NCBI GenBank assembly: GCA_013400975.1 | Contig: WBMZ01012771.1 | Location: 62,001 to 126,000 of the forward strand | Direction: 5' to 3' | Origin: Atrichornis clamosus | Taxonomy: Eukaryota; Chordata; Aves; Passeriformes; Menuridae | DNA: 64,000 bases | In this document: piece by piece, positions 1 through 12,706 of the stretch | Layout of the letters: each line of letters starts with the position of its first letter | Numbering within the stretch: the stretch's first letter is position 1 | Position numbers and translations under genes: made by a program | The notes under the pieces: generated by a model | The model's input: only the letters and a program-made list of their open reading frames with translations | Databases searched by the model: none | Told to the model about the DNA's origin: nothing

Positions 1-1498
1 CTTTGTTTCTGCAAAAGAAAATTGGTAAATTGCTATGTTTTAGTGTGAAATAAAATGAAAAGCAATGTTAAAGTTCATATCAGCAAAACATCTGCACAAA
101 AGCAGAAAAAAAAGCAAATGCTTCTACTAGTATAAAAGGAGCTTTTAGCCATTGCTATAATCTTTCCAGTTAATTATAATGTTTCTGAATATGATGTTTC
201 TCTGCTTGATAAGAATTAACTTTGCTGTGTTTAGGTATCCTTTAAAGAGAAAATTAGTAAGCATATGCAAAAAATCCATTTTGTAGCAGTATTTCACAAT
301 GATACCTCATGATTAAAAGATAAAGATGTTATAGATGCATATTAGGTATGTGTAAAAGAAAAACCACTATTTGTACTATTCTTACTTAATATACAATACT
401 TGCAGCCTTTCTGAAAATCAACTAGGTATTAAGGCTTTATTTTCTATCATGTTTCCTCAGACTTTAATTTCATCTTACTATTATGAATAGGAAGGTTAAC
501 TGCATCCAATAAAATGCTAGTATATGAGAATCAGAACATCAGACATAAATTGCTATATGGTCAAATTAAACATCTATGGTTTAAAAGAGCTTTGAAAATT
601 AAAGGATAAAGGGATCTCAGGAGAGCAGTTTCTGTCTTATTTTCCAGTTACTATCGAAAAAGCCCTTATGATTCCTGAGAATATTCTCCTTTCACAGGAA
701 GTTCTGCCCAGCTCCTTCAAGATTCAAGGTTATAGGTCTGTTTATTTTATTCAGAGGCGTTACTAAAACAGGACAGTTAGTAAACTGAATACATAAAATC
801 AAGGATTAAGTGTTTTAGCATGATGGCTATAGGGCGTGTCATGAAAATGAGAGTAAAAGATTCAATATATTAGAGTTTAAAGAAATATGTTTCCAGCCTG
901 AATTTTCAGACTCAGATAATATTTGGAAAAGACAAATGAGTAATTTTCAGCTTTGAAATTCCCCAGTATTAAAACAATTACAGAATTACTGAATTGTTGC
1001 TTTGGGGTAGAAACTCTAGCTTCAAAACAGTCAGACATTGTAGAACTGAACTTAAATATAAAATATAGGAAGAAATAAGAGGAATTCATTTGTTGGGGTA
1101 ATAGAGACTTAGAAGGCTGCTGAAAATGCATGATAGATGAACATATTTTCTGTGTCTGAATTATTTTAACTAGAGAAGGAAGAAAAAGGTAGTAATTTCT
1201 CTGAAAAGAGAAAAAAATGCAGACAGTTTGGAGTAAAGTAAAAATACACAGAGGAAATAATAATTTTGTGAGTGTTATTTTTCAGTCAGTGGAAGGACAT
1301 TTTTGAAGGTCCTAAGTGTGGAGGGATAGACAGAACAAAACAGACCAAAAAATCTACTGCCAGATTCTTCAAGGAAGGAACAACGTTTCTATGAGCAGAA
1401 AAATAAGTAGTTTATATTTGAAAGGGTGATGATGCACTGAATGGAAGAATCACTATGTAGAATGTTTGGCCTTTGCTGAAATAAGGGTAAATCCAGAT
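1..1498. other. AT-rich sequence, nothing recognised
   Basis: Both strands show only short open frames interrupted by stops, with no CR1 or LTR signature, no tRNA-like fold and no long low-complexity tract. I read it as unique non-coding or unrecognisably old repeat DNA. Confidence 0.6.
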
Positions 1499-2082
1499 TG
1501 CCATGGTTTAATCGCAGCCTGCAACTAAACCCCACACATCCTCTTGCTCACTCACCCGCTGGTGAGATGAGGGAGAGAATTGGAAAAGTGAGAAAACTCA
1601 GCAGTTTGGATAAAGACAGTCTAGTGTAAAGCAAAAGCCGTACACATAAGCAAAGAAAAAAACAAGGAATTTAAGCAAAACAAGGAATTCATTCATCACT
1701 TCCCATGGACAGACAGGTGTTCAACCATCCCCAGGAAAGAGCAGTTACTTGGGAAGACAAACACCATCACTCCAAATGTCCCCCCTTTCTTCTTTTTCCC
1801 TAGCTTTCTATGCTAAGCACGACACCATATGGTATGAACTATCCCTCGGGTCAGTTGGAGTCAGCTCTCCTGGCTGTGTCCCCTCCCAGCCCATTGTGCA
1901 CCCCAGGCTCCTTGATGTGGGGCAATGTGAGAGGGAGAAAAGTCCTTGGTGGTATATAGGCACTTCTCATCAGTAACAAAACTTCAGTGTGTTATCAACA
2001 CTATTTGAGCACAAATCCAAAACATAGCCTCATACTAGCTACTATGAAGAAAATTAACTCTACCCCAGCCAAAACCAGCACA
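1499..2082 (-). mobile_element. Solo ERV LTR with 5-bp target-site duplication
   Basis: The element begins TGCCATGGTTTAATC and ends ...CCAGCACA, matching the ends of a widespread avian LTR (TGTC(G/A)TGGTTTAACC ... CAGC/GGACA). Internal family blocks are present in order: the CTCACTCACCC block near 1550, a GGTATGAACTATCCCT block at 1831, the GGCTGTGTCCCCTCCCA block near 1872, and GTGTTATCAACA near 1990. The five bases CAGAT lie directly before (1494-1498) and directly after (2083-2087), a perfect target-site duplication and so strong support for the boundaries. In this family the TATA and poly(A) signals read on the opposite strand, so I place the element on minus. No internal retroviral genes remain; it is a solo LTR left by recombination. 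The family name is not assigned. Confidence 0.85.
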
Positions 2083-3939
2083 CAGATGGACAAATAACAT
2101 GGGTCTTTCTGCTTTTAAAAACTGTGAGCTTCAAAACAGTTTTGTGTTTTAGTTGTTATGTAGGCATGACTCTCTTCATTTACCCCAGCAAAAAACTGTT
2201 TTGTTTCTAGACCAAAAGCTCTCTAGTCTGGAGTAAATTGCATTTACACTATAATTGCAGGGACACTTTCAGCTCTTGATTGTGGGGATGTCTACAGAAG
2301 TAGGTACATGTGAAAAGATCATAGGTTTCTCTGTTAGAGCTTCTGAACTCAGCTTCAAACTACACGAAATAGAAAAACACAGAAGGTAGGTTAAAAATAT
2401 AACTGTAAGAGCAAATAATTGAACTGAATGGAATGCCATGTATCCATTTTGGGTAGAAGTACTCCAGTTTAAATTCAATGCAGATAAGCAGCTTCAAAAC
2501 TTCTGGTGATCTTCTGATCTACTTAACTGTCTAGAAGCTGCTTCTCACCTGTTCACTTCTTGTTTAAAAATTACTTCTTATAAATAATCACAAACTGAAC
2601 AGAGTAGAGTATGGAGTAAGCAGGGTAGTGCATTCTTAGGAACTGGGCAGTCTGGAAATGATTTACAAATGTTTCTACAATATGTGCCTTCTTTTAGTTT
2701 GTCAGCTTTCTCACTGCCAGAAAGCACCCTCAAACTCACAAGTCGACATAATTCCATCTAACATGGGCTTTTAGTTATTCTCCTTCTTAGTATGAACATG
2801 CTCACAGATATGTGAACACAGTCAGTGCTTATTTCCACAGAGCTGAAATCTACCTTTTTTCCACATTATATAAAGACTGTAAAATACAGAGATGGGTATA
2901 CCCTTACACATATGGAGACAGAGTACACGCATAACTCTGCATCAGAGAGTATGGTTGCTTCAGTGAGAGCAGACAATTATTCGTTAAGTTGTGAATGGCA
3001 ATTACTTTGACAGAAGCAGAATAATTTTCAGTCAAACAAGCATTCAGATTATAAGATGGCCCAATTCTGCTTTTCTTCATTTATCTGGTGATAGTTTCTT
3101 CTGGAAATATCACTGCTAAATACTGTAATTGATTAGGGAGTTAAAATGCAATTTAATATGAGTAAGCTGTAGGTCTGAATTACTTCTGGATAAATAAGTA
3201 CTGGACAGATAAGGATCTAGCAAACTTCTAAGTCAGTAGGAGATAGCTAATTTGTTCTGGTAAAAGCTATCACATATAGCCAAAGAGTTCTTCAACTAAA
3301 TACAGAAGAAAAATAGCCAAGAATGAAATAGCTACCTAGTGAAAAATCTGCATTTTGAGAAAAAAACAATAATTTCCGTTTCCAGTTCAGCTAGACATTG
3401 AAGAATCCAGATGGCAGCATTACATCATTATTACTATTGTTGTTTAATAATACCTAGAGCCAGTCTCCATATATCATTTATAATGTATGAACACAGAAAT
3501 TCCATTTACTATAATAAATGGAACAGGGATCACACTGCTCTGTATTTGCACTAAAAGGGAAACTTTTAAAATTTCTACCTTTCCATATGAAAGATATTAC
3601 CAATTCCTGTTAGGTGTCATGAACAATTAGCGGTGTCTAAATTGAGTAATCACTGATATCAAGGATTGGAGGCCTCATCTGATGATTATTTTAAAAAAAT
3701 GCAGTTTCTATACATTTTATCACCTTTCTGTTCTTTTCCTGCCCCAAATTTCACTAGTTAGTTTTACAGAAGCTGTCACAGCAGTAAGAGTTTGTCCACA
3801 GTTTGCAGAGAAGGCTAAGCCATGCTAGAGTGTAATGTGGATAGTGTGATCAACATCTCTATCTTCCAGAATTTAAACAGGTCAATAGGAACCACAAAGA
3901 CAACTCCTATCTTTATTTGGAGCGGTACTGGAGAGAATC
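2083..3939. other. AT-rich sequence, nothing recognised
   Basis: No repeat family or coding signal could be supported between the LTR and the CR1 copy. Short frames of 60-80 codons occur at chance level. Confidence 0.6.
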
Positions 3940-4975
3940 AGAAAAAATTAAAAGAGAGAGGTTGTGATCAATGGCGATACATCCAGGTAGAGGCTGGTGA
4001 TGAATTATGTCCATCAGGGCTCTGTCTTGGGATGGATACTATTCAATATCATCATCAATGACATAGACAGAGGGATCGAGCGTATCCTGTGCAAGTTTGC
4101 AGATGACATGAAGCTGAACAGTTCAGTTGACACAGCAGAAGGACAGGATGCCACACAGGATAACCTGGATAAGCTCAAGAAGTGGGCCCACAAGAACCTC
4201 ATGAAGTTCAACAAGTCCAAGTGCAACCTGCTACGCCTGGGTCAGGGCAATCCCAGACCGGAGTACAGACTGGGAGAAGTCACTGAGAGCAGTCCTGTGG
4301 AGAAGGACTGGACGGTACTGAGGGATGAAAAGCTAGACATTAGCCAGCAGCATGCCAAGAAGGCCAACCACATCCTGAGCTGCATCAGAAGAGGGGTAGC
4401 CAGTGGGTTGAAGGAGGAGATTCTCCCATTCTACAGTGCCTCTCAGAGGTCCCAGTTAGAGTAATGTATCCAGCCCTGGAGTCCTCAGCACAAGATAGAT
4501 GTGGACCTCTTAGATTGCGTCCAGAGGAGGGTCTCAAAGAAAATCTGAGGGCTGGAGCACCTCTCCTATGAAGATAGTCTGAGAGAGCTGGAGTTCTTCA
4601 ACTTTGAGAAGAGAAGGGTATGAGAAGACTTTATAGCAGCCTTCCAGTACCTGAAGGGGCCTACAAGTGAGCTGAAGAGGGACTGTTTCCAAGGATATGT
4701 AGTGACAGGACAAGGAGGAGTGGTTTTAAACTAAGAAAGGAGATTTAGATTAGATGTTAGGAAGAGATTCTTTACTGTAAGAGCATTGAGGCACTGAAAC
4801 AGGCTTCCCAGAGAAGTTGTGGCTGGCCCATCCAAGGAAGTCTTCAAGGGAAGTTTGGAAGAGACCCTGAGCAATTTGATTTAGTGGGTGGCATCCCTAC
4901 ACATGTCAGAGAGGTTGGAACTAGATCATCTTTAAGGTCCCTCCCAACCAAAGCCATTCTATAATTCTATGATTG
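3940..4975 (+). mobile_element. CR1 LINE, 5'-truncated 3' end
   Basis: This is a 5'-truncated CR1 non-LTR retrotransposon. It starts inside the reverse-transcriptase palm domain, runs through the C-terminal ORF2 and the 3' part, and ends with the diagnostic block AAGGTCCCTCCCAACCAAAGCC followed by the octamer tail ATTCTATAATTCTATGATT at about 4956-4974. 5' truncation with an intact 3' tail is the usual outcome of CR1 target-primed reverse transcription. Several stops and frameshifts after about 4460 show that it is dead. The left boundary is approximate because similarity fades near 3920-3945. Confidence 0.95.
3997..4464 (+). pseudogene. CR1 ORF2 reverse-transcriptase fragment
   Basis: An open stretch of 155 codons inside the CR1 copy. 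It contains the QGSVLG block (codons 7-12) that precedes the palm motif, FNIIINDI-like residues, and the catalytic box KFADD (codons 33-37), the avian CR1 version of the polymerase YxDD motif. Further on are CR1 C-terminal blocks such as KKANHILSCIRR and a LKEEILPFYSA-like stretch. The full ORF2 protein (endonuclease plus reverse transcriptase) is several times longer; the endonuclease and the N-terminal polymerase are absent, and the frame is broken after codon 155. It is not a host gene. The ATG at 3997 is an accident of truncation, not a real start. Confidence 0.9.
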
Positions 4976-4979
4976 TTCA

Positions 4980-5160
4980 ATTAGTAGCTCTTGTTGAACT
5001 GTATGAGGTTTCACAATATCCATTTCCACAAACTCTCAAGGTCCATCTGAATGGCAGCATCACCACTGGTGAATCACTCTTTCCAGTTCTGTATCATTGC
5101 AGCATTTCTGAGAGTGCATTCTGTCCCATCAGAGCATCATACATGACATGATATTGTTCA
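4980..5160 (-). mobile_element. CR1 internal fragment, opposite strand
   Basis: On the + strand this reads GTTGAACTGTATGAGGTTTCACA, then CAAGGTCCATCTGAATGGCAGCATCA, then a stretch like TGTATCATTGCAGCA...CTGAGAGTGCATTCTGTCCCATCA. These match the reverse complement of the CR1 reverse-transcriptase region around the FADD box. It is older and more diverged than the CR1 it abuts. Both its 3' tail and its 5' part are missing. Boundaries are approximate. Confidence 0.7.
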
Positions 5161-6972
5161 TAACAAAATTCACTGGCTGGCAGTGTGTTCTCTTTATTGA
5201 CACATCAGTAGGAAACAAACTCAAAAAAATAAAAGGTAATCTGCCACATGGTCTGACAAGCTTGTCATTTTGATGACTAAATGCATCTTATGTGGGAAAT
5301 AATTTCTGTAGCTATTGGCTTTCCTAGAGGGAAAATAAAGCTGTCCACCTTATGTCTTTTAATCAGATGTTACTTAGTGAACTTTGCTAAGCAAGCTACT
5401 CAGAGTCTGGCATTCTCTTTCTAATTAAAAATGGTATCCCCCTGAGTTTAGTGGAAGTCTTGTTAAGATTAAATTTTCAACGGTTGTCTGTTTCTGTTGC
5501 TGACTGTATTTTAGAGAGTGTCAGAATGCTTACCATCTTGGTGCAACTATTTGTAGACAGATTTACAGGGAACAGCTGCAGGTAACAATCAATCATATTT
5601 GGTTCAGTGACAGAATTTAATTAGCTGACAACAAAGTGAAATAGGCTATAAAATAAATGAATTGTTATTCATGTACAAATACATTTCCTTTTCAGGTCTT
5701 TATATAACACATAAGAGACAAATGAAAGATCAGCACATAATGATGATCCATGACTGACTCCAAAATCAGAGGCAGAGGTATCAACCCTCCCCTCTCTCTG
5801 TTGCCAGGATTCATGCCTTGCAATTTGTAATATACAGTTTCTTTCACCACCAAAACTATTTTTGTTTCTTTACGCTCAGTGCTTTGTCTGACGTACATGC
5901 TTTTTCTATTGATTTTTAATGTAAGATGGGTCAATTGGTTGCAGATATATTCATCCTTGATGAATGCAAGGCTTGTCTCTGTATGAATGAAGAGTGGGGT
6001 CAGATATTCTCTTGCAGTTGGAATAGTGACTTAGGAAAGGCAATTAAAATAGTGAAATATCAATTTCCAGGCATTTAACTCGCTAGCTGAGTTTACACTC
6101 CATTTGGGCACTTTGGACCCTTTAAGCATTGGGAAAACTGACTCTCCCTAGGAAACAGCACTCTGAAGCAAAAATGACTATGATGGGAAAAATTTATATC
6201 CATTGTAGGAAAGGACAACCAAGCAGGTTTACTTTCACATTTTGCCCAGAAGACATCAAGTTGAATTAGATTGCTCTAGGGGTGGTGGCAGGGGACAATA
6301 GTAAGAATTTCTTGTTATATCCAACAGTGCAGTACTGAGTTGAATTTAGCTTTAGCAAATGGTCTTTTTGTTCTTCTTTCTCACATCTTATAACAATACT
6401 TTAATCCATTTTTGAGTAATAGAGTGTTTTGAAAGTGGACTTTCTGAATTACTCTTCACAAAGTTAATACACTCTGTAGAACAATATGAAATTAGATGTT
6501 GCAGCAGGCATCATATGTTTCAGCAAAAAAAGTTCAGACTCTCTGGCCCAATGAACCATTATGCTGTGACTCCCACCAAAGCTTGAAATGTATAAGAAAA
6601 CATTAAGTAGTTCAACCATATCTCACTTTTAGTAATTTTTTTGTTAACCTACTGACTAAAGGTAGCATATTTCTGTCTAGAATTGCCTTAATGGAAATAT
6701 GTGCACTGTGCCATTCTTCCCATGTGTAAAAACTCATTTCCCAGATGCATTAGTCTTCCTTTCTCACTTTTGTGATACAGTAAAAGGCACAATAGCTGAT
6801 CATGCAGGGAAGGTCTAGATGTGGCCAGAGTGCATATGTTCTAGGAACAATCTTTTCCCCAGTACAAAAAGGGTGAATCAAAGATCCAATGTGGATCTTG
6901 GAAAATACGCAAAATTTTACCAGGTCAATATATGGACATACATTTTTGTGGAAGGAGAAGATGTGTGGGAAG

Positions 6973-7010
6973 ACATATATATATATGCATACATATATAT
7001 ATATATGCAT
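6973..7010. repeat. TA-rich tandem duplication
   Basis: Two near-identical units, an AC(AT)nGCAT block of 18 and then 20 bases, follow each other directly. The two differ by one AT step, as expected from slippage. Confidence 0.85.
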
Positions 7011-8048
7011 AGTATTAAAAATATACTGGTATTCTATACTTCCAATTTATGTGTCCTTAACTGTCCAAAATTTGTCATATTTCATTTCATGCAGTAGATA
7101 GACATGACACATGGCTCTTGTCTAACTCAACTCTCTCAGCATTTCAGAGGAAGAAAAAGGAGCATATTTTTCTTGCATTTATCCTATGCTATTCCTGAAC
7201 AATATTTATGCAACTCAGTGGTCTCTGCAGCGTAGCATTAGAAGGAAGAGCCCCTAGGTTATTTAAAGACAGCAGGGAAGTGGACTGTTCAGAGGAGAAG
7301 GTTATGTAAAGGTGAGTTAAAAGTCACATTTTCACATTCCTTCTGACTTGCCCCCAGTGATCTGATCAGCTGCTAGCAGACACTATTCAAAGAGCACAGC
7401 ATCTATGGAAAATGTGCTTTTGTGGAGAAGCATCATCAGCCTGCAGCTGCTTTTTCTTTCTGAAGAACATAATTTTAATATTTTTTTAATGAAATTAATT
7501 TTAACCTGAGATGTCTTGGAGAAACTCTTCTGTAACTACTCTCTTAGCTATTTGCAGTATGCTCAATGTGAAGTTTTCACACTTTTGTATTTTTAATCAA
7601 TGCTAACAGTAATAAAATTGTTTGTAGGTTTATAACACATTTATTTAAAACTTCCTTTACTCTGAAGTAAAATGTGAAGTGGGGAATATAAATGCAATAC
7701 CTTTTAGCGTGGATTTTGCCACTTTTAAGTTCAGCAGAAAAGGTTTAAAGAGTGGCTAAGGAAATTATTTATGAGATCAAGTTTTTTGGCCTAAAGAAAA
7801 TTCCTGATTTTACTGGTGTTTTGCTATCAGTCTTCAAATAAGTCTGATTTTTTTTTGTGGATCTGAAGGGCAGAAATTTTACCCTGTCCTTACAAGACAG
7901 TGAAGAAAATGCAACTCAGGTATTCTCTCTTTGGCAGCTTGCTACTTGAGCAATGGGTCAGGATGATTCTAATATCAAAAGATTATTGAGAATTAACTGA
8001 ATTTTATTGACCTGAATTATAAATATATTAGACATGCAGTTGCAAGAT

Positions 8049-8084
8049 CAGTTACCCTGATTGAACATGCCAATCAGGTAACTG
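8049..8084. repeat. Imperfect inverted repeat, 14-bp arms
   Basis: Left arm CAGTTACCCTGATTG (8049-8063) and right arm CAATCAGGTAACTG (8071-8084) are reverse complements except for one bulged C, with a 7-base loop. It would form a short hairpin as RNA. Pairing stops at a T-T mismatch just outside, so there is no longer precursor stem. Confidence 0.75.
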
Positions 8085-9364
8085 TAGCCTTAAGTGCCTA
8101 TTTATATGCAAGAGCAGTTTATCCAATCTACACAGATAATTACAGATAAAATATATGTAAATGAAGTTCACAGTTGTGCCTGCAAAGACACATGAGTTTG
8201 TGTACTAACTCTGTTTGAACATAAGGATTTTGTCCCCAGACCCTCCTGTTTTACTTCATATTTCTTTTTAGCTGTGGAATTATGGAAGTAGATAAAATAA
8301 TATGAGACAAACAATGCAGCTCTTCACTTATGCTAAAAATGTGGACTAATACTGAAAATAAGTAAGGTACTGAGGAATACTTAAAACAAGATGTAATAAT
8401 AACTTAATGAACTTTGTTTGGAAATTAGATCACTGTATTTTTTTAACCATACTGCAGTTTTTTTCTGTACTCTTAAAACCACAGAGATATATGTGAGAAA
8501 AAATACTCCGGATAATAATGTAAGTATAACAACCATGAATTTAAGAATATAATTTACCTGTCATTGGAGCATAAGTATTTATGTGCATTAAGAATGTACT
8601 GTTTCTTAGGAGTTTTCAATAGCTGCATTAAATCTGATCCATTTCTGGGTTTAAATCTTCTTTGAAGAATGTGTGAATATAAAACTCCATATACAAAGTT
8701 AAAGTGTCAGATGAGGAAAAAGTAAATTAGTATATTGATATATTCTGAAAAACTGATATATACTGAGCACACCACTTTGGGTACAGCATCATGAGGTTCG
8801 GACTATTCTAATGGAAGCCATAATATTATGTATCAGCACTCAACAAAATGATACAGGTTCAAGACCAAAGATTAATGTTGTCATCTTTATGTGTCTCCAA
8901 TTGAAGTACAATTTCTGAAACAAAAATTGTGACGTGGTATTTGACTATAGGTAGGGTTGTCTAGATACTGAACATGGTAATGTTACCAGGCTAATTCTAA
9001 GAAAATATAAAGGGAATCTGAATATATGGATTATATCATAGCTACATAATTTTTTTGCCTTCCTTACAGAGATGAAAAATGTTTCAGGAGACAAAGCTGG
9101 ACCAATATCTGTCTCGGGAGCCAGCATACAGTATCACCAAGTCCAGAAGAAAGTGAAAATAACATATTTGTTCCTCTCTAGGAGAAAAGTGCATTTCTCT
9201 CTACTTGTATCCAGGAATGAGTAAAATATTGTGTCTAACTTTCTCTATCTAATTAGACTGATTTAATATATCCCTTCCTTTTAATTATGTGCTTTTCCTG
9301 GATTTTTAAACATATATGCAGCAAATTTCCTCTCTATTATTGGGATTAAATGTAGTGTTCAAAC

Positions 9365-9990
9365 TTTACCAGCCAGGGAGAAAAGTACCTAGCTCCCACC
9401 TTAATGAATGGGGAAATTCTCTTTCACTTTAGTAACAGCTGGATCAAGCTTATGGACAAGTCTCTCTCTGTGCTCACTTTTCATTAAGAGTCCTTGGTGT
9501 TTCTGCCCTTGAAAATTATAGCATATTCTAATTTCATATGACTGAGCATGCTGGAGCTCCTGAATAGTTTGACAAAGTGTGACCAGAGAATGAAAAGGCC
9601 TGGCTACCACTGGGGAAGCCAGCAGCGAGCAGAGCCAGGGAATTATGTCTACACTGCTTGGAGGACGCTGCCATGCACAGGCAGAACTGATGGTGTCTGG
9701 CAGGGATGTGTAAGGGCAGTTACCCCTAACAGCTCTCAACCTGGCAGCCTCCAACTTCCAGAAGGTCCCTGGCATGGCAGCTTGGAAGATATAGAAGTCC
9801 AAGGTCAGGCACAGCTGTGAGATCTGACTGCCTGGTTAAGGAAGCCCAGCCCTCCTGAGGACCCTTCATCGCAGCCTGCTCACTGCCCAGGGCCAGGGCA
9901 AGCGTGACTGTGTCTGTCTCTGAGTGTGTTCTCCCAATGAATTCTGAACTTCACCCCTGCTTTAGTAGGTTAGTCTCACTGAAAATGAAG
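9365..9990. other. GC-richer block of unknown origin
   Basis: The stretch, especially 9545-9960, is clearly richer in G and C than its AT-rich flanks. The minus strand carries one open frame of 133 codons (9401-9802), and the overlapping plus strand one of 90 codons (9548-9820). Neither shows a motif, signal peptide or family resemblance that I recognise. GC-rich composition lowers the stop-codon rate, so open frames of this size can arise by chance. It could be an old repeat or LTR-internal segment, a conserved non-coding element, or a degraded exon; I cannot decide from the sequence. Confidence 0.4.
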
Positions 9991-12183
9991 TGGAGAGTAA
10001 CTTGTGTCTGTTTTTGCCTCGAGCGGTGATAGAGAGACAGAATAAATAAAGTTAGGCACCCAAGGTCTCTAAACCAAGGAGAGCAGTCTTTTTGGATTGC
10101 TAGAATAAATGGAAATGGGAAAACTGCTTACATGGATACTCAAAAAGAAGCCTAGCCAATGTTCCCTGAATTACTACCTACACAGATCTTTATCTTTTTT
10201 TTCCTCTTTATTGCCTTCTAACCTCAGCATCTATGATTATATATAATATGATTATTCCAAAATTCCAGTAGTCAGTCAATGTGAGTAAAGTAATAGCTTA
10301 TCTCTCCTCCACCATAATTGAGTGGTGAGTTGGAAGTATCACTTTAATGGCAGCAGGGTTAGGAAGAAAACAATTATTCCATACATCATTGTTTTGCACA
10401 TTGTAACTCAGCAGATTCCCTAGTAGCCTAGTTTAAAGAAACTGAAGAAATAAGTGGTTGAATTTGGGAATTAAACTGTAAGGCTGACATGATGTCTGTC
10501 TTGCAGTGTTCTGTTTAGATGAAGCAATTAGGTCATTATTGCTTAACAACTTTTATCTACAGGACAGAAAATTAATGACATTTTAGAACTATCCCTCAAA
10601 TGGCTACAAAAAGCTTTTTTTTTTTAACAAAAGCTCCCAGTATTTAATGGTTTGCAGTCTTAATTCCATAGGAAATCTGGATAATGAGAGGCAGTTAGAA
10701 AATGAGGTGTTCTGTGAAAGAATTTAACAAAGTGTCTTAATTATTAAATGAAACCTCAAGTGCTGATATTTCACTAAGAAATGATTTTGTATCTTACACT
10801 ATGCTGAGTTAATTATTTTCCAAATAATCACATTCTTTCATAAGTGTACATTTAATCAATTTCAGGGAAAAATATTTTTGAAAGTTATTCAGGATGAAGA
10901 AATCTGTTTGATTGACTTGAGAGTAATCGTGTAGCTCCCAAAGAAGCAAACTCAGAAATATGTATTGACATCTGGATACTTGAAAGTGAGAAGGACTTTG
11001 ATGCCAGAGACTATATGACTTTTATGAGATTTCTGGTGCAGTCACAGAGTTCCACGGAGATTTTTTCTTTAAGTGGTCTTCAAGAACTGATGTTGTATAT
11101 ATTTGAAAAAAAAAATTTTCCTTTGCAATCATATATGGATGCTTATATCAATCAAACACATCAAAAGTCAACTTCCTGTAAGATTGTCTGTAATATTTAG
11201 AGGTAGTATTAGCAACAGCTGGTAAATTTAGACTTCTTAGGAAATGCTTGCCATTTATCTCGTATATCTGTGGCTGGACAATGGCAAGTGTAAAATTCAT
11301 CATGTGGATGTTTTCTGATATGAGCTGAACTGCGATTCACCTAGGAAAAAGTTTGAGAACTTTGAGATAAATTTCAAAAGGTAATTATATTTGATTTTGC
11401 ATTACATTTGAAGAAAAATCGGACAAAAAGACTCTTTTTTTTAAAAAATTAATTATCCACTTTTATTGATTAGAAGAAGAAAAGAAGGGATAGAAAATGC
11501 ATGATTTTTAGCAACTAAATCTTGAAAAGGAGAATCACACTAAAAAAAAGCCCAAAAACCCACAGAAAAACTCTAAGAAAATGATGGCCTACACCAGACA
11601 GAGCAGGAGCAATTACCAATACTCTTTCTGTGTGCCTCATTTTAAACAATAATACAAATAGATTTATATAATGTTAAATAATAATAGATAGACACTACCA
11701 GAAGTATCAGACAGGGCAACTCAATCTTTTACGTGACAGTTTGGAGGATGCAGTTATGGATTAGGCATTTAATTATTTGGGATTCTAGGCATGAAGAGGG
11801 CTGTAATGCAGTGTTTAATCTGCATATGAAAGTATTCAGTAACTGCTAATGTCACATGAAGCAGGAATGACTTTTGTCCCAGGCTGAATGAGAAAAGCAA
11901 GGTATATGACTCCAGAGTACAGAGGAAATTAAAACAAGTTTTACTCATTATTAGCAATCAAACACTTACAAAATGCACTCTCTAAATAACAGGGTCATGG
12001 GTTATATTGCATGGTTGAGGCTGTTTGCTTACATTTCAGAACCATATGACTGATAAAAGGAAAACACACTAGACACAAATGAGGCAATGCTGTAAAACTG
12101 TCTGAGCTGTATTTTTGGGGCACTTAAAAAGGGGTCATAAGTCCAGTTTTCAAAGATGACTTTGACCTGCCTTCTCATAAAGA
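9991..12183. other. AT-rich sequence, nothing recognised
   Basis: No repeat or coding signature could be supported. Short A and T runs occur (for example 10616-10625 and 11108-11117). Confidence 0.6.
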
Positions 12184-12417
12184 AATGACCTCAAGTTGCA
12201 CCAGAGGAGGTTTGGATTGGATATGTCAAGCATTAGAACAGGCTGCTCAGGGCAGTGGTTGAGTCACCACCCTTGGAGGTATTTAAGATACGTGTAGCTA
12301 TGGCACTTAAGGATATGGTTTAATGATGAACTTCACAGTGCTAGGCTAATGTTTGGATTCAATGATCTTGAAGGTCTTTTCCAACCTAAATGATGCTATG
12401 GTTCTATATTTCTATAT
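12184..12417 (+). mobile_element. CR1 LINE 3' end
   Basis: The sequence ATGACCTCAAGTTGCACCAG, then ATTAGAACAGGCTGCTCAGG, TTGAGTCACCACCCTTGGAGG and CTTGAAGGTCTTTTCCAACC follows the order of the CR1 ORF2 C-terminus and 3'-UTR. It ends in a degraded ATTCTAT-type tail at about 12400-12417. It is a short, 5'-truncated and clearly old copy with internal deletions relative to the usual CR1 3' end. Confidence 0.88.
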
Positions 12418-12706
12418 GACTCATTCTTGTAGCATTAAGCCTCTAAATATGAAATTATGGCACCTAAATAATATATCCGCAAAATAACATTGAAGTACCT
12501 ATATGTTTTGGAGGATTTTGATTCAGGATCCCTTAATTTTATTATCCAAATCCTAAATGAAATCCTTAGGAAGCATAGTTTTTAAATGACTGCTAATTGG
12601 TACACACAGCCACGTGTGGCTTTTAAATGGTGATACTCAGCACAGAATCTAAAGCTTGCATTATCTATATATTAAGAACAGGGTTAAAAAAGAACAATAT
12701 TGTTGG

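Larger units (their letters stand above)
5161..9364. other. AT-rich sequence with minor simple repeats
   Basis: Apart from the TA-rich duplication at 6973-7010 and the inverted repeat at 8049-8084, I recognise no element. Open frames (up to about 90 codons) are low-complexity or lack family resemblance. Splice-site-flanked exons were looked for by eye and none stood out. Confidence 0.55.

Noticed and set aside
8049..8084. microRNA precursor
   Set aside because: Pairing ends after 14 bases; a precursor stem needs roughly twice that.
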